Shown here piece by piece: positions 35,813 through 42,666 of a DNA stretch of 64,000 nt. The first letter of the stretch is position 1; each line of letters begins with the position of its first letter. Position numbers and translations under genes: made by a program. Origin of the DNA: Sphingomonas sp. FARSPH (lineage in GTDB: Bacteria; Pseudomonadota; Alphaproteobacteria; Sphingomonadales; Sphingomonadaceae); the NCBI RefSeq assembly GCF_003355005.1, contig NZ_CP029985.1:1169001-1233000 (forward strand), given 5' to 3'. The notes under the pieces are model-generated. The model was not told the DNA's origin, did no database searches, and saw only the letters and a program-made list of their open reading frames with translations.

Positions 35813-36841
35813 ATGACGGTCGGTATCAAGGACGTGGCGCGCGTCGCCAATGTCTCCACCGCCACGGTATCGCGCGTGCTCGGCGGCCGCAATGTCGATG
35901 AGGCGATGCGCGACCGCGTTCTGGCAGCGGTGCGCTCGACCGGCTATCGCCCGAACCTCGCCGCCCGACGGCTGCGGTCGCGGCATACCAACACGATCGG
36001 GCTGATCGTCGCGGACATCCGCAACCCCTTCTTCACCGCCGTGTCCCGCACGATCGAGAACCTCGCTTATGCGCACGGCCTGCGGGTGATCCTGTGCAAC
36101 ACCGACGAGGATCCCGCGCGCGAGGCGATGTACCTGCAATTGATGCAGGAGGAACGCGTCACCGGCGTCATCCTGGCCCCCACGCGGCAAGGACTGGCGA
36201 CGCTGGCCAAGACGAAACCCGATTATCCCATGATCCTGATCGACCGCGCCACGCCGGGTATCGCGCATGATTGCGTCGTGCTCGACAATGCGGCGATGGC
36301 GGCGACCCTGGTCGAGCATCTCCACGCGCGCGGCTTTCGCCGGATCGCGGGACTTTTCGGCGCCTCGAGCAGCACCGGCGAGGAACGGCGCGCAGGCTTC
36401 GAGGCGGCGGCGCAGCGTCTGGGCCTCGCGGCCGAGGCCATCGCCGTCCCGCATGGCGATGGCGAGGTCGCGCGGATCGTCACCGACCTGCTCGCCCGCC
36501 CCGATCGCCCCGAGGCGCTGGTCGCCAGCAACGGCCTGGCCCTGATGGCGATCCTGCGCACGCTGCACGGGCTCGGCCTGTCGGTGCCGGGCGACATGGC
36601 GCTGGCCGGGTTCGACAATGAGGGGTGGATGGACCTGGTCGGCGGCGGCCTGTCGGTGATCGAGCAGCCGGTCGAGGAGATCGGCCGCACCGCCATGGCG
36701 ATGCTTATGGACCGGCTCGACCATGCCGATGCCGCGGTCCGCAAGGTGGTGCTCGCGGGGCGGCTGGTCGCCCGCGGCTCCAGCGAGCCCGGCACCCCCA
36801 AGCTTGCGCCCTCTTTCCTCTCTTCCGTGTCCGGAGCCTGA
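35813..36841 (+). CDS. LacI-family regulator of the fru operon
   Basis: 342 residues: the LacI helix-turn-helix IKDVARVANVSTATVSRVLGG at 5-25 and hinge helix NLAARRLRSRHTNTIGL, then a periplasmic-binding-protein-like domain (ILCNTDEDPAREAMYL, GVILAPTR, ALVASNGLALMA, DMALAGFDNEGWMDL). It probably senses fructose 1-phosphate or fructose 1,6-bisphosphate, by analogy with FruR/Cra-type regulators. It is divergent from fruB across a 161-base gap holding two matching operators. Confidence 0.9.
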   Translation: MTVGIKDVARVANVSTATVSRVLGGRNVDEAMRDRVLAAVRSTGYRPNLAARRLRSRHTNTIGLIVADIRNPFFTAVSRTIENLAYAHGLRVILCNTDEDPAREAMYLQLMQEERVTGVILAPTRQGLATLAKTKPDYPMILIDRATPGIAHDCVVLDNAAMAATLVEHLHARGFRRIAGLFGASSSTGEERRAGFEAAAQRLGLAAEAIAVPHGDGEVARIVTDLLARPDRPEALVASNGLALMAILRTLHGLGLSVPGDMALAGFDNEGWMDLVGGGLSVIEQPVEEIGRTAMAMLMDRLDHADAAVRKVVLAGRLVARGSSEPGTPKLAPSFLSSVSGA

Positions 36842-36843
36842 CC

Positions 36844-37878
36844 ATGATGCCACGAATGTCGCTCACGCGCTTCCTGATCGAACAGCAGCGGGGCCCCGCG
36901 AAGCTGCCCTCCGAACTGCGCCTGCTGATCGAGACGGTGGCGCGCGCCTGCAAGACGGTCGGCCATGCCGTGTCCAAGGGCGCGCTGGGCGAGGTGCTGG
37001 GCTCGCTCGGCAGCGAGAATGTGCAGGGCGAGGTCCAGAAGAAGCTGGACGTGATCGCCAACGACTTCCTGCTCGATGCCAACGAATGGGGCGGCCATCT
37101 GGCGGCGATGGCGTCGGAGGAGATGGAGACGATCCACCGCATCCCCAACCGCTATCCCAAGGGCGAATACCTCCTCCTGTTCGATCCGATCGACGGGTCG
37201 AGCAACATCGACGTCTGCCTGTCGGTCGGCACCATCTTCTCGGTGCTCAAGGCCCCGGCTGACGCGGCCGGTCGCGAGATCGGCGAGGCGGATTTCCTTC
37301 AGCCCGGTTCGGAACAGGTGGCGGCGGGATATGCCATCTATGGCCCGCAGACGCTGCTGATGCTCTCCGTCGGCACCGGCGTCTACGAGTTCACGCTCGA
37401 CCGGGAGGTCGGGGCCTGGAACCTGACCGACGGCCCGATCCGGATGCCCGACGGCACGCCCGAATTCGCGATCAACGTGGCGCGGCGTCGGCAATGGTCG
37501 GACGTCGTCGCCCGTTTCGTCGACGACCGTGTCGCGGGCACCGAGGGACCGTGCGGGCGCGACTATACGATGCGCTGGACCGGTTCGATGGTGGCCGACG
37601 TCCACCGCATCCTGAAGCGCGGCGGCACCTTTCTCTATCCCCGCGACGAGCGCACGGGTCAGGGCAGGCTCCGCCTGATGTACGAGGCGAATCCGATGAG
37701 CTACCTGATCGAACAGGCGGGCGGCGCGGCGACCGATGGCGAGACGCGGATACGGGACATTTCCCCGACGGGACTGCACCAACGCGTTGGACTGATGCTC
37801 GGAGACGCCGGGGAGATCGCCACGCTGCTCGACATTTCGATGGTAGGCGCGAGCGTTCCGTCCGTCGCCGCGCGTTGA
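36844..37878 (+). CDS. fbp: Fructose-1,6-bisphosphatase class I
   Basis: 344 residues. Active-site block FDPIDGSSNIDVCLSVGTIFSV, with upstream SEEMETI and downstream FLYPRDERTGQGRLRLMYEANPMSYLIEQAGG, all type I FBPase signatures. It hydrolyses fructose 1,6-bisphosphate to fructose 6-phosphate. It follows the fru regulator by two bases, so it is probably co-controlled and converts the FruK product for the Entner-Doudoroff route. Confidence 0.94.
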   Translation: MMPRMSLTRFLIEQQRGPAKLPSELRLLIETVARACKTVGHAVSKGALGEVLGSLGSENVQGEVQKKLDVIANDFLLDANEWGGHLAAMASEEMETIHRIPNRYPKGEYLLLFDPIDGSSNIDVCLSVGTIFSVLKAPADAAGREIGEADFLQPGSEQVAAGYAIYGPQTLLMLSVGTGVYEFTLDREVGAWNLTDGPIRMPDGTPEFAINVARRRQWSDVVARFVDDRVAGTEGPCGRDYTMRWTGSMVADVHRILKRGGTFLYPRDERTGQGRLRLMYEANPMSYLIEQAGGAATDGETRIRDISPTGLHQRVGLMLGDAGEIATLLDISMVGASVPSVAAR

Positions 37879-38006
37879 AGGTCCCACGTGCAGGTCTTGG
37901 CGGCTCGGGCAGTCCGATCGCCTAGGGGCCGCTCAATGATGATCGGAAAGACGGCAACCTGGGTGCTCCGTCCCGGTATCGGGTGGATCGGGTTGACGAT
38001 GAAGCG

Positions 38007-38190
38007 TTAGAGATTGCGTTCGGCGGTCTGCACCTCGGCGGTATCGATGTGGAAGAAGCCGATCGGGTAGCGCTTGAAGCGCTGACGCTTTGGCCTGTCG
38101 CTCTCGATGTCCGGCAAGCGCGGGATACCATGCCGCTGCATGCACCGGTGCAGCGTCGCGAGCGAAGCTTGCGATCGCTTCGATCAGAAG
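38007..38190 (-). pseudogene. IS481-family transposase remnant
   Basis: On the minus strand one frame reads SLATLHRCMQRHGIPRLPDI, then KRQRFKRYPIGFFHIDTAEV and QTAERNL before a TAA. This is the centre of an IS481-type DDE transposase, ending just after the first catalytic Asp (FFHID). The upstream and downstream thirds of the enzyme are missing, so it is a dead fragment. It lies between fbp and the left end of the genomic island. Confidence 0.8.
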
Positions 38191-38329
38191 CGCGACGCTT
38201 AGGCGCCTGAAGCAGGCTTTGTTCTGTAATCGTGTCGGGATCGTGTGCCGATCGTATTTTCGAAGCAACGCGTCGGTGTCTGCCTTAGCGTTGAGGACGC
38301 ATTGCCGCGTGGAAGCGCAAGCTCTCTCG

Positions 38330-38390
38330 AAAAATGGTGCTGCCGGTGAGGATTGAACTCACGACCTCAGCCTTACCAAGGATGCGCTCT
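38330..38390. repeat. Left attachment-site repeat (attL-like)
   Basis: 61 bases identical to 55998-56058. On the minus strand it reproduces the 3' half of tRNA-Thr from the anticodon stem through CCA and the following T run. Beyond it (38391 onward) the tRNA similarity breaks down, so it is a partial tRNA copy left by integration. The integrase start is 133 bases inside. Confidence 0.93.
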
Positions 38391-38523
38391 CGATTGCTCA
38401 TGCTACGCCACGGGCGTATAAGCTATTGAGAATGCGGTCTTTAGATGACAAATACGCCGCGACTTGTAGTATGTGCTTGTCCATGGATTGCCCCGGCGTG
38501 CTTGCCCCGTTATTGACCGCTGC

Positions 38524-39756
38524 ATGGCTACCGGACGAGTGACAAAGCGGTCGGTGGAGGCAATCGCCCTCCCGGCTAAGGGGAAGCGCAACCATCTCTG
38601 GGACGAAACGCTCAAAGGGTTCGGAGCGATGGTCACCCATACGGGTGTCCGCTCCTATCTTCTGCAATACCGAATGGGTGGGCGGGGACATCCTAGCCAG
38701 ACTATCACGATTGGTCGTCATGGAAGCCCGTGGACAGCAGAAAAGGCGCGGGAGCAAGCTGCCGACCTTCTTGAGCTGGTTCGCAAGGGCGTTGATCCGA
38801 AGGCAAGCAAAGCGGAGAAGCGGCAGCAAGAAGAGGAAGCACGCCGAGATCAGAACGAGTTCGCATTTGCTACCTATGTTGATACGTTCATCCATCGCCA
38901 TGCAGTCAAGAAGAAGCTGCGGAGCACCCCGGATATAGAAGCCGTGTTCCGTCGAGACCTCAAGCCTCGCTTTGGCGATCGATCGATTAAGGCGCTGTCG
39001 CGTTCCGACATCACCAAAGCGCTGGACGAGATCGGCGATCGCAGCGGATCGGCCGCAAACAAGGCGCACAAGTGGCTCAAGAAGATGTTCAACTTCGCTG
39101 TCGAGCGAGGCGACCTTCATGGATCACCGATGGACCGCATGCGACCGCCGCATGAAGAGCAGAGCAGAGAGCGCGCGCTGGACGACCGCGAGCTGCGTCC
39201 GGTGTGGCTTGCATGCGAGGCGATCGGGTATCCGTTTGGCCCGTTCACGCAACTGCTGCTGCTCACAGGCCAGCGCCTTCGCGAGGTTGCCGGTATGCGC
39301 TGGGAGGAGTTCAGCGAGGATGCGCGTGAATGGCTCATCCCCGGCGCACGAACTAAAAACAAGCAGCCTCATTTACTCCCCCTTTGCGAGCTTGCGCGAT
39401 CCATCCTCCTCGACATCAAGGCACGGGGCATAGATAGCGAACTAGTTTTCACCACGAATGGTCGCACGCCGGTGAGCGGCTTCTCGAAGGCCAAGAAGCG
39501 TATCGACAATTACATTGCAGAGCGGCCTGAATCAGTCGGTGTCGTCGCGCCGTGGACATTCCACGATTTGCGGCGCACGACCGCGACCGGCTGTCAGCGC
39601 CTCGGCATTCCAATCGACCACACGGAAGCGTTAATCAACCATACCGGTCGGCGGCGGGGCATCGTCGCGGTATACCAGCTTTACGACTATCGCTTGGAGA
39701 AGGCGGTGGCCGGGCAGCGCTGGGCCGAGAAGGTTATATCGCTCGTTGGCTCGTAA
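38524..39756 (+). CDS. int: Tyrosine recombinase/integrase (P4-type, DUF4102 N-terminus)
   Basis: 410 residues. N-terminal Arm-binding domain (RVTKRSVEAIALPAKGKRNHLWDETLKGFG), core-binding SAM-like domain around 130-225, and a catalytic domain with the first Arg in TGQRLREVAGMRW, HxxR in FHDLRRTTATG, later His in EALINHTGR and the nucleophile Tyr in VAVYQLYDY. It should insert the island at the tRNA-Thr 3' end. The start at 38524 was chosen; an alternative ATG lies 17 codons upstream. Confidence 0.93.
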   Translation: MATGRVTKRSVEAIALPAKGKRNHLWDETLKGFGAMVTHTGVRSYLLQYRMGGRGHPSQTITIGRHGSPWTAEKAREQAADLLELVRKGVDPKASKAEKRQQEEEARRDQNEFAFATYVDTFIHRHAVKKKLRSTPDIEAVFRRDLKPRFGDRSIKALSRSDITKALDEIGDRSGSAANKAHKWLKKMFNFAVERGDLHGSPMDRMRPPHEEQSRERALDDRELRPVWLACEAIGYPFGPFTQLLLLTGQRLREVAGMRWEEFSEDAREWLIPGARTKNKQPHLLPLCELARSILLDIKARGIDSELVFTTNGRTPVSGFSKAKKRIDNYIAERPESVGVVAPWTFHDLRRTTATGCQRLGIPIDHTEALINHTGRRRGIVAVYQLYDYRLEKAVAGQRWAEKVISLVGS

Positions 39757-39795
39757 GTGGTTTTCAGGGCATTTCCGCCAAGGTAACCGGCAGGA

Positions 39796-40407
39796 ATGGC
39801 ACACAAATCCCCCTCGAATACCACCTCTGGTTCTGCTAGTTGGCTCAAACTCGCCGACGTCCTGTCGCGCCTCGCCTCGCCGCCAGACGAGGTCCTCGCT
39901 TGGGAGCGGCTCCTACGCTTGCTGAAAACCGGAGCCATCCCTGCGCGAGCCGACATCCTTGAGGAAGTCATAGCGGATTACGATTCTGACATCACCTCTG
40001 GGGGCGAGGTGCCGGCGACCGTCTGGGCGCATATGACTCACGCTGAGGTGCTTGATGTGGGAGCAGGCACGGTGAAACTACGCGGCACTGTGCCGGACGA
40101 CAATCGCCCATGGGAGATTATCATCCATGGCATGGCCATCAAGGGAGCGAATATCGACAATTTCCTGCTTCCCTCGTCGAGCCCTCCACCCCGAAGTCCC
40201 GGAAGGCCGCTAGGCTCCTTCTGGCCTGCGTTTGCGGAAGAACTGGCTGTCTTCGCTTATGAGGACAACATCCAAGATCCGACCGCTACGGTGTCGCTCG
40301 TGACGGAAAGGGTCCTCGATCGCATGGCTGAACGCGGCGAGGAAACGCCGCACCCCAACAGCGTTCGTGCCGTGATCGCGAAGGTGCTAGGCAGAGTGCG
40401 GACGTAG
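39796..40407 (+). CDS. Hypothetical island protein
   Basis: 203 residues, not recognised. Hydrophilic, with a Pro/Ser-rich linker near 123-136 (LLPSSSPPPRSPGRP) separating an N-terminal part from a helical C-terminal part (EELAVFAYEDNIQDPTATVSLVTERVLDRMAERG ... NSVRAVIAKVLGR). This C-terminal layout resembles a small DNA-binding or phage-accessory domain, but nothing is firm. It lies directly after the integrase. Confidence 0.55.
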   Translation: MAHKSPSNTTSGSASWLKLADVLSRLASPPDEVLAWERLLRLLKTGAIPARADILEEVIADYDSDITSGGEVPATVWAHMTHAEVLDVGAGTVKLRGTVPDDNRPWEIIIHGMAIKGANIDNFLLPSSSPPPRSPGRPLGSFWPAFAEELAVFAYEDNIQDPTATVSLVTERVLDRMAERGEETPHPNSVRAVIAKVLGRVRT

Positions 40408-40512
40408 GATGAAACTGTAGAATATTGTAAACAGCGAGACGACGCGCCGCCGGCTTCGTCTCCATAGGGCCTGCGCTCACCACCGCCGGTGAGTGCAAAC
40501 TATGGAGAAGAA

Positions 40513-40764
40513 GTGCTTATTGCCGCTAACGACGCCCCGTCGGCGACCGCCCGCCTCGGGAGTAATCAAAACGTCCTCAACACTGCTGAAACCGCGAAAT
40601 ACACTGGTCTATCCACGGCCACCCTGGAGAAGCTGCGATGCGCGGGTGGAGGACCTCGCTTCATCAGCTACTCGCGTCGGGCGGTTCGATACCGCGTGGC
40701 GGATCTTGATCAATGGATGGCTGCTCGCACGGTAGGTAGCACCTCGGAGCGGAGGGCGGCTTGA
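40513..40764 (+). CDS. AlpA/MerR-like helix-turn-helix protein
   Basis: 83 residues. VLNTAETAKYTGLSTATLEKLRCAGGGPRFISYSRRAVRYRVADLDQWMAAR is the AlpA-type winged-helix pattern used by excisionases and island regulators. The GTG at 40513 has GGAG five bases upstream; a GTG at 40489 is also in frame but lacks a site. The stop overlaps the next start (TTGA). It probably controls excision or the adjacent replication-like gene. Confidence 0.75.
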   Translation: MLIAANDAPSATARLGSNQNVLNTAETAKYTGLSTATLEKLRCAGGGPRFISYSRRAVRYRVADLDQWMAARTVGSTSERRAA

Positions 40765-41264
40765 GTGCCGCTCCAGAAGGCAACATTCTCGCGGCACCAA
40801 GCGCTTTCGACCGACGTCGCGTCCGCGCAGACGTCGTCGCTTGGATTGGTCAGATGGGATGTTCCCATTCCGTGACCCTGAACGCCAATCGCGCGCTTAC
40901 CAAGGACAAGGTGACCAAGATGTTTGGGTGCTTTTGCCTGGAGCTCGATCGGGCGTGTTACGGGCGCAAGAACGTGCATGCCATACCTGCCAGCGACCGC
41001 CTGCACGGCATTGCCTTCATCGAGCACCCCGAGACTAACATACACCTTCATGCGGCGCTGCGCCTGGCGGATTGGTGGCCAAAGAAGACGCCGATCTCGC
41101 TTCACGTCACGATTGATCGCATTTGGCGTCGTATCACCGCTGGCGCGGGATCAACGATGGTCAAAGAAGTATGCGACGCTGGCTGGGGCTACTACATAAC
41201 CAAGGCCGCGGACCTTCGAGAGCAGCAGTTCTTGTTACCGTCGGACTACCATCCGCAGCCATGA
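40761..41264 (+). CDS. Probable HUH-type replication initiator/relaxase-like protein
   Basis: 167 residues from a TTG start with GGAGG upstream and a TTGA overlap with the alpA-like gene. Three motifs occur in rolling-circle Rep order: a hydrophobic strand with polar residues SHSVTLNAN near 36-44, NIHLHAALRL (H-x-H) near 93-102, and WGYYITKAADL (Tyr with Lys four positions on) near 142-152. This matches HUH endonucleases, with Tyr as the DNA-linked residue. The protein is short, so it may be a minimal or degenerate form. Confidence 0.55.
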   Translation: MSAAPEGNILAAPSAFDRRRVRADVVAWIGQMGCSHSVTLNANRALTKDKVTKMFGCFCLELDRACYGRKNVHAIPASDRLHGIAFIEHPETNIHLHAALRLADWWPKKTPISLHVTIDRIWRRITAGAGSTMVKEVCDAGWGYYITKAADLREQQFLLPSDYHPQP

Positions 41265-41266
41265 CA

Positions 41267-41275
41267 TGCTATAAT
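41267..41275 (+). promoter_or_regulatory. Extended -10 promoter element
   Basis: TGCTATAAT is a perfect extended -10 box in GC-rich surroundings, just after the Rep-like gene stop. No clear -35 is seen. The 296-base stretch up to 41560 has no gene; the box could start a long leader for the 41561 gene or a small RNA. Confidence 0.4.
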
Positions 41276-41560
41276 GCTGGTGTCGGCTACCGCAGTCAGC
41301 ACCGCCCTCCGATCGAGCGATTGTCTTGCGCCGCTTCGACGATCGCCGGAGGGCAATCGGGATTTTTCCTGCTGCTCCATCCCGAGCGGCATTCTGGAAG
41401 AATGCTCGAGAAGCAAGCGGAGCGCAGCCTGGTGATCGGCGCGAAGCGACGGTCACCGACGCTCTTATTCGCCTCTCACTAGCCCATATCGAACCCACCC
41501 GCATCCCAATCGACGCGGTGAGATGGTGTTCTTGTCAACAACGAAGACGAGAACACCTAT

Positions 41561-41839
41561 ATGCATCTGTATCTGGTCACTCCCGCTGACGGTCCCGAGC
41601 TCTCGGTATTCGCCGAGTCCTTCAGTAAGGCTTCTGAGCTATACCTCGCATGGTGGTTGGCTCACCAAGACGAGCCGCTTCCCTCGTTTGAGGTCAAGCA
41701 GCGAAACGCGTCCTGGCCAGGGCTCGACACAAAGCTCCTCGATGAAGCGCTCTCCCTTGGTATCGCCGGGATCGGCCTGTTTGATCCCAACAAAGGCTGG
41801 ACCATCGTCTCGCCGATCTACGGCGAGGAGGACGAGTGA
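41561..41839 (+). CDS. Unknown protein, single copy of a novel repeat module
   Basis: 92 residues. Opens with a strand (MHLYLVTPADGPELSVFAES) and ends GIAGIGLFDPNKGWTIVSPIY. The same layout appears twice more in the next gene: N-terminal strands with FA, a variable helix, then G[VI]xG[IL]G and GWxxxxP. The shared pattern suggests a small beta-alpha domain that oligomerises. Function not recognised. The stop overlaps the next gene (TGATG). Confidence 0.65.
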   Translation: MHLYLVTPADGPELSVFAESFSKASELYLAWWLAHQDEPLPSFEVKQRNASWPGLDTKLLDEALSLGIAGIGLFDPNKGWTIVSPIYGEEDE

Positions 41840-42420
41840 TGATCCTCGGCGTGTTCGACGTCCACGACCAGATCGCTTTCGCGGCCGTCGTGTTCGCCAG
41901 GAATCGGGACCATGCTATCGCACTCGCCAACGGGCATCTCTCATCGTTTCGAGGCTATACCTCCACCCAGATGACGATCTTGGAGCGTCTCCCTGCTCTC
42001 GGCGGTTCAGCGCGCAATCATCTGCGCGCGGCGATTGCAGCCGGTGTGCCCGGCATCGGCCATCAGCAGGAGGATGGAAGCTGGCTCGTCCTGCCTCCAG
42101 GCGATCGGTCCGGTCAGGGCGTAAGGCCTAGGCCAACCCAGCTCTTCTTCTACATCGACGATGACGACTACCAGGTCGTTCTGTTCGCGAGGGATCAGGA
42201 GCGAGCCGATGCGCTCTACGACGCCATTCAGGCCGACTACCGCGCGCTACCCTCGGAGTGGCTCGGTTCCGAGTGGGATGCCTGGTCCACCGTGGGGCTG
42301 GTCAGGCACAAACGACAAGCCGAGGAACGCGGTGTCGAGGGACTCGGGATCTACAACCCCGACGGCTGGCTGGTCTTGCCTCTCGACTACGAGGCGCTCG
42401 GGGTGACGCCGCCGGATTGA
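41839..42420 (+). CDS. Unknown protein, two copies of the same module
   Basis: 193 residues in two halves. The first (1-95) runs ILGVFDVHDQIAFAAVVFAR to GVPGIGHQQEDGSWLVLPP; the second (100-193) LFFYIDDDDYQVVLFARDQ to GVEGLGIYNPDGWLVLPLD. Each half aligns with the single-module protein encoded just upstream. A GTG one codon earlier could also start it. No catalytic motif is visible. It stands between the Rep-like gene and the restriction operon. Confidence 0.65.
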   Translation: MILGVFDVHDQIAFAAVVFARNRDHAIALANGHLSSFRGYTSTQMTILERLPALGGSARNHLRAAIAAGVPGIGHQQEDGSWLVLPPGDRSGQGVRPRPTQLFFYIDDDDYQVVLFARDQERADALYDAIQADYRALPSEWLGSEWDAWSTVGLVRHKRQAEERGVEGLGIYNPDGWLVLPLDYEALGVTPPD

Positions 42421-42554
42421 CCATGATCTGACCTTCTCCGACTGGCTGCAAACGCCAAGCTGCTTTCAGTAGATCAATGTGCCGCATTTCTGGACTACAC
42501 GGGGAAGCGACCAGATTGGCCGTTTCCCGCGTCTAGCGTGATCCAGCGCTTTCG

Positions 42555-42619
42555 GGGCAAGGTTGACGGTAATACGCCCTAAGTTGACGCGATTCCTGCG
42601 TTTTGCGTCAACCTTGCCC
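42555..42619. promoter_or_regulatory. Inverted repeat in the hsd promoter region
   Basis: GGGCAAGGTTGACG (42555-42568) and CGTCAACCTTGCCC (42606-42619) are perfect 14-base inverted arms 37 bases apart. A third GTTGACG lies between them at 42583-42589. The set lies 48-112 bases before hsdR and looks like an operator array or a looped regulatory RNA end. No regulator gene for it is evident. Confidence 0.65.
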
Positions 42620-42666
42620 TTCATACGGTTGCCATAGTCGACGCGCTCGCCTCATAACTGGAGCCG

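Noticed and set aside
36223..37887. A 554-residue minus-strand frame over the LacI and fbp genes
   Set aside because: Antisense of two well-supported genes in GC-rich sequence, with no recognisable domain.
38330..38430. A second tRNA-Thr gene on the minus strand
   Set aside because: Only the 3' part (61 bases) matches; the D arm and 5' acceptor strand are missing, and the following bases do not pair with the 3' strand. It is an attachment-site remnant.
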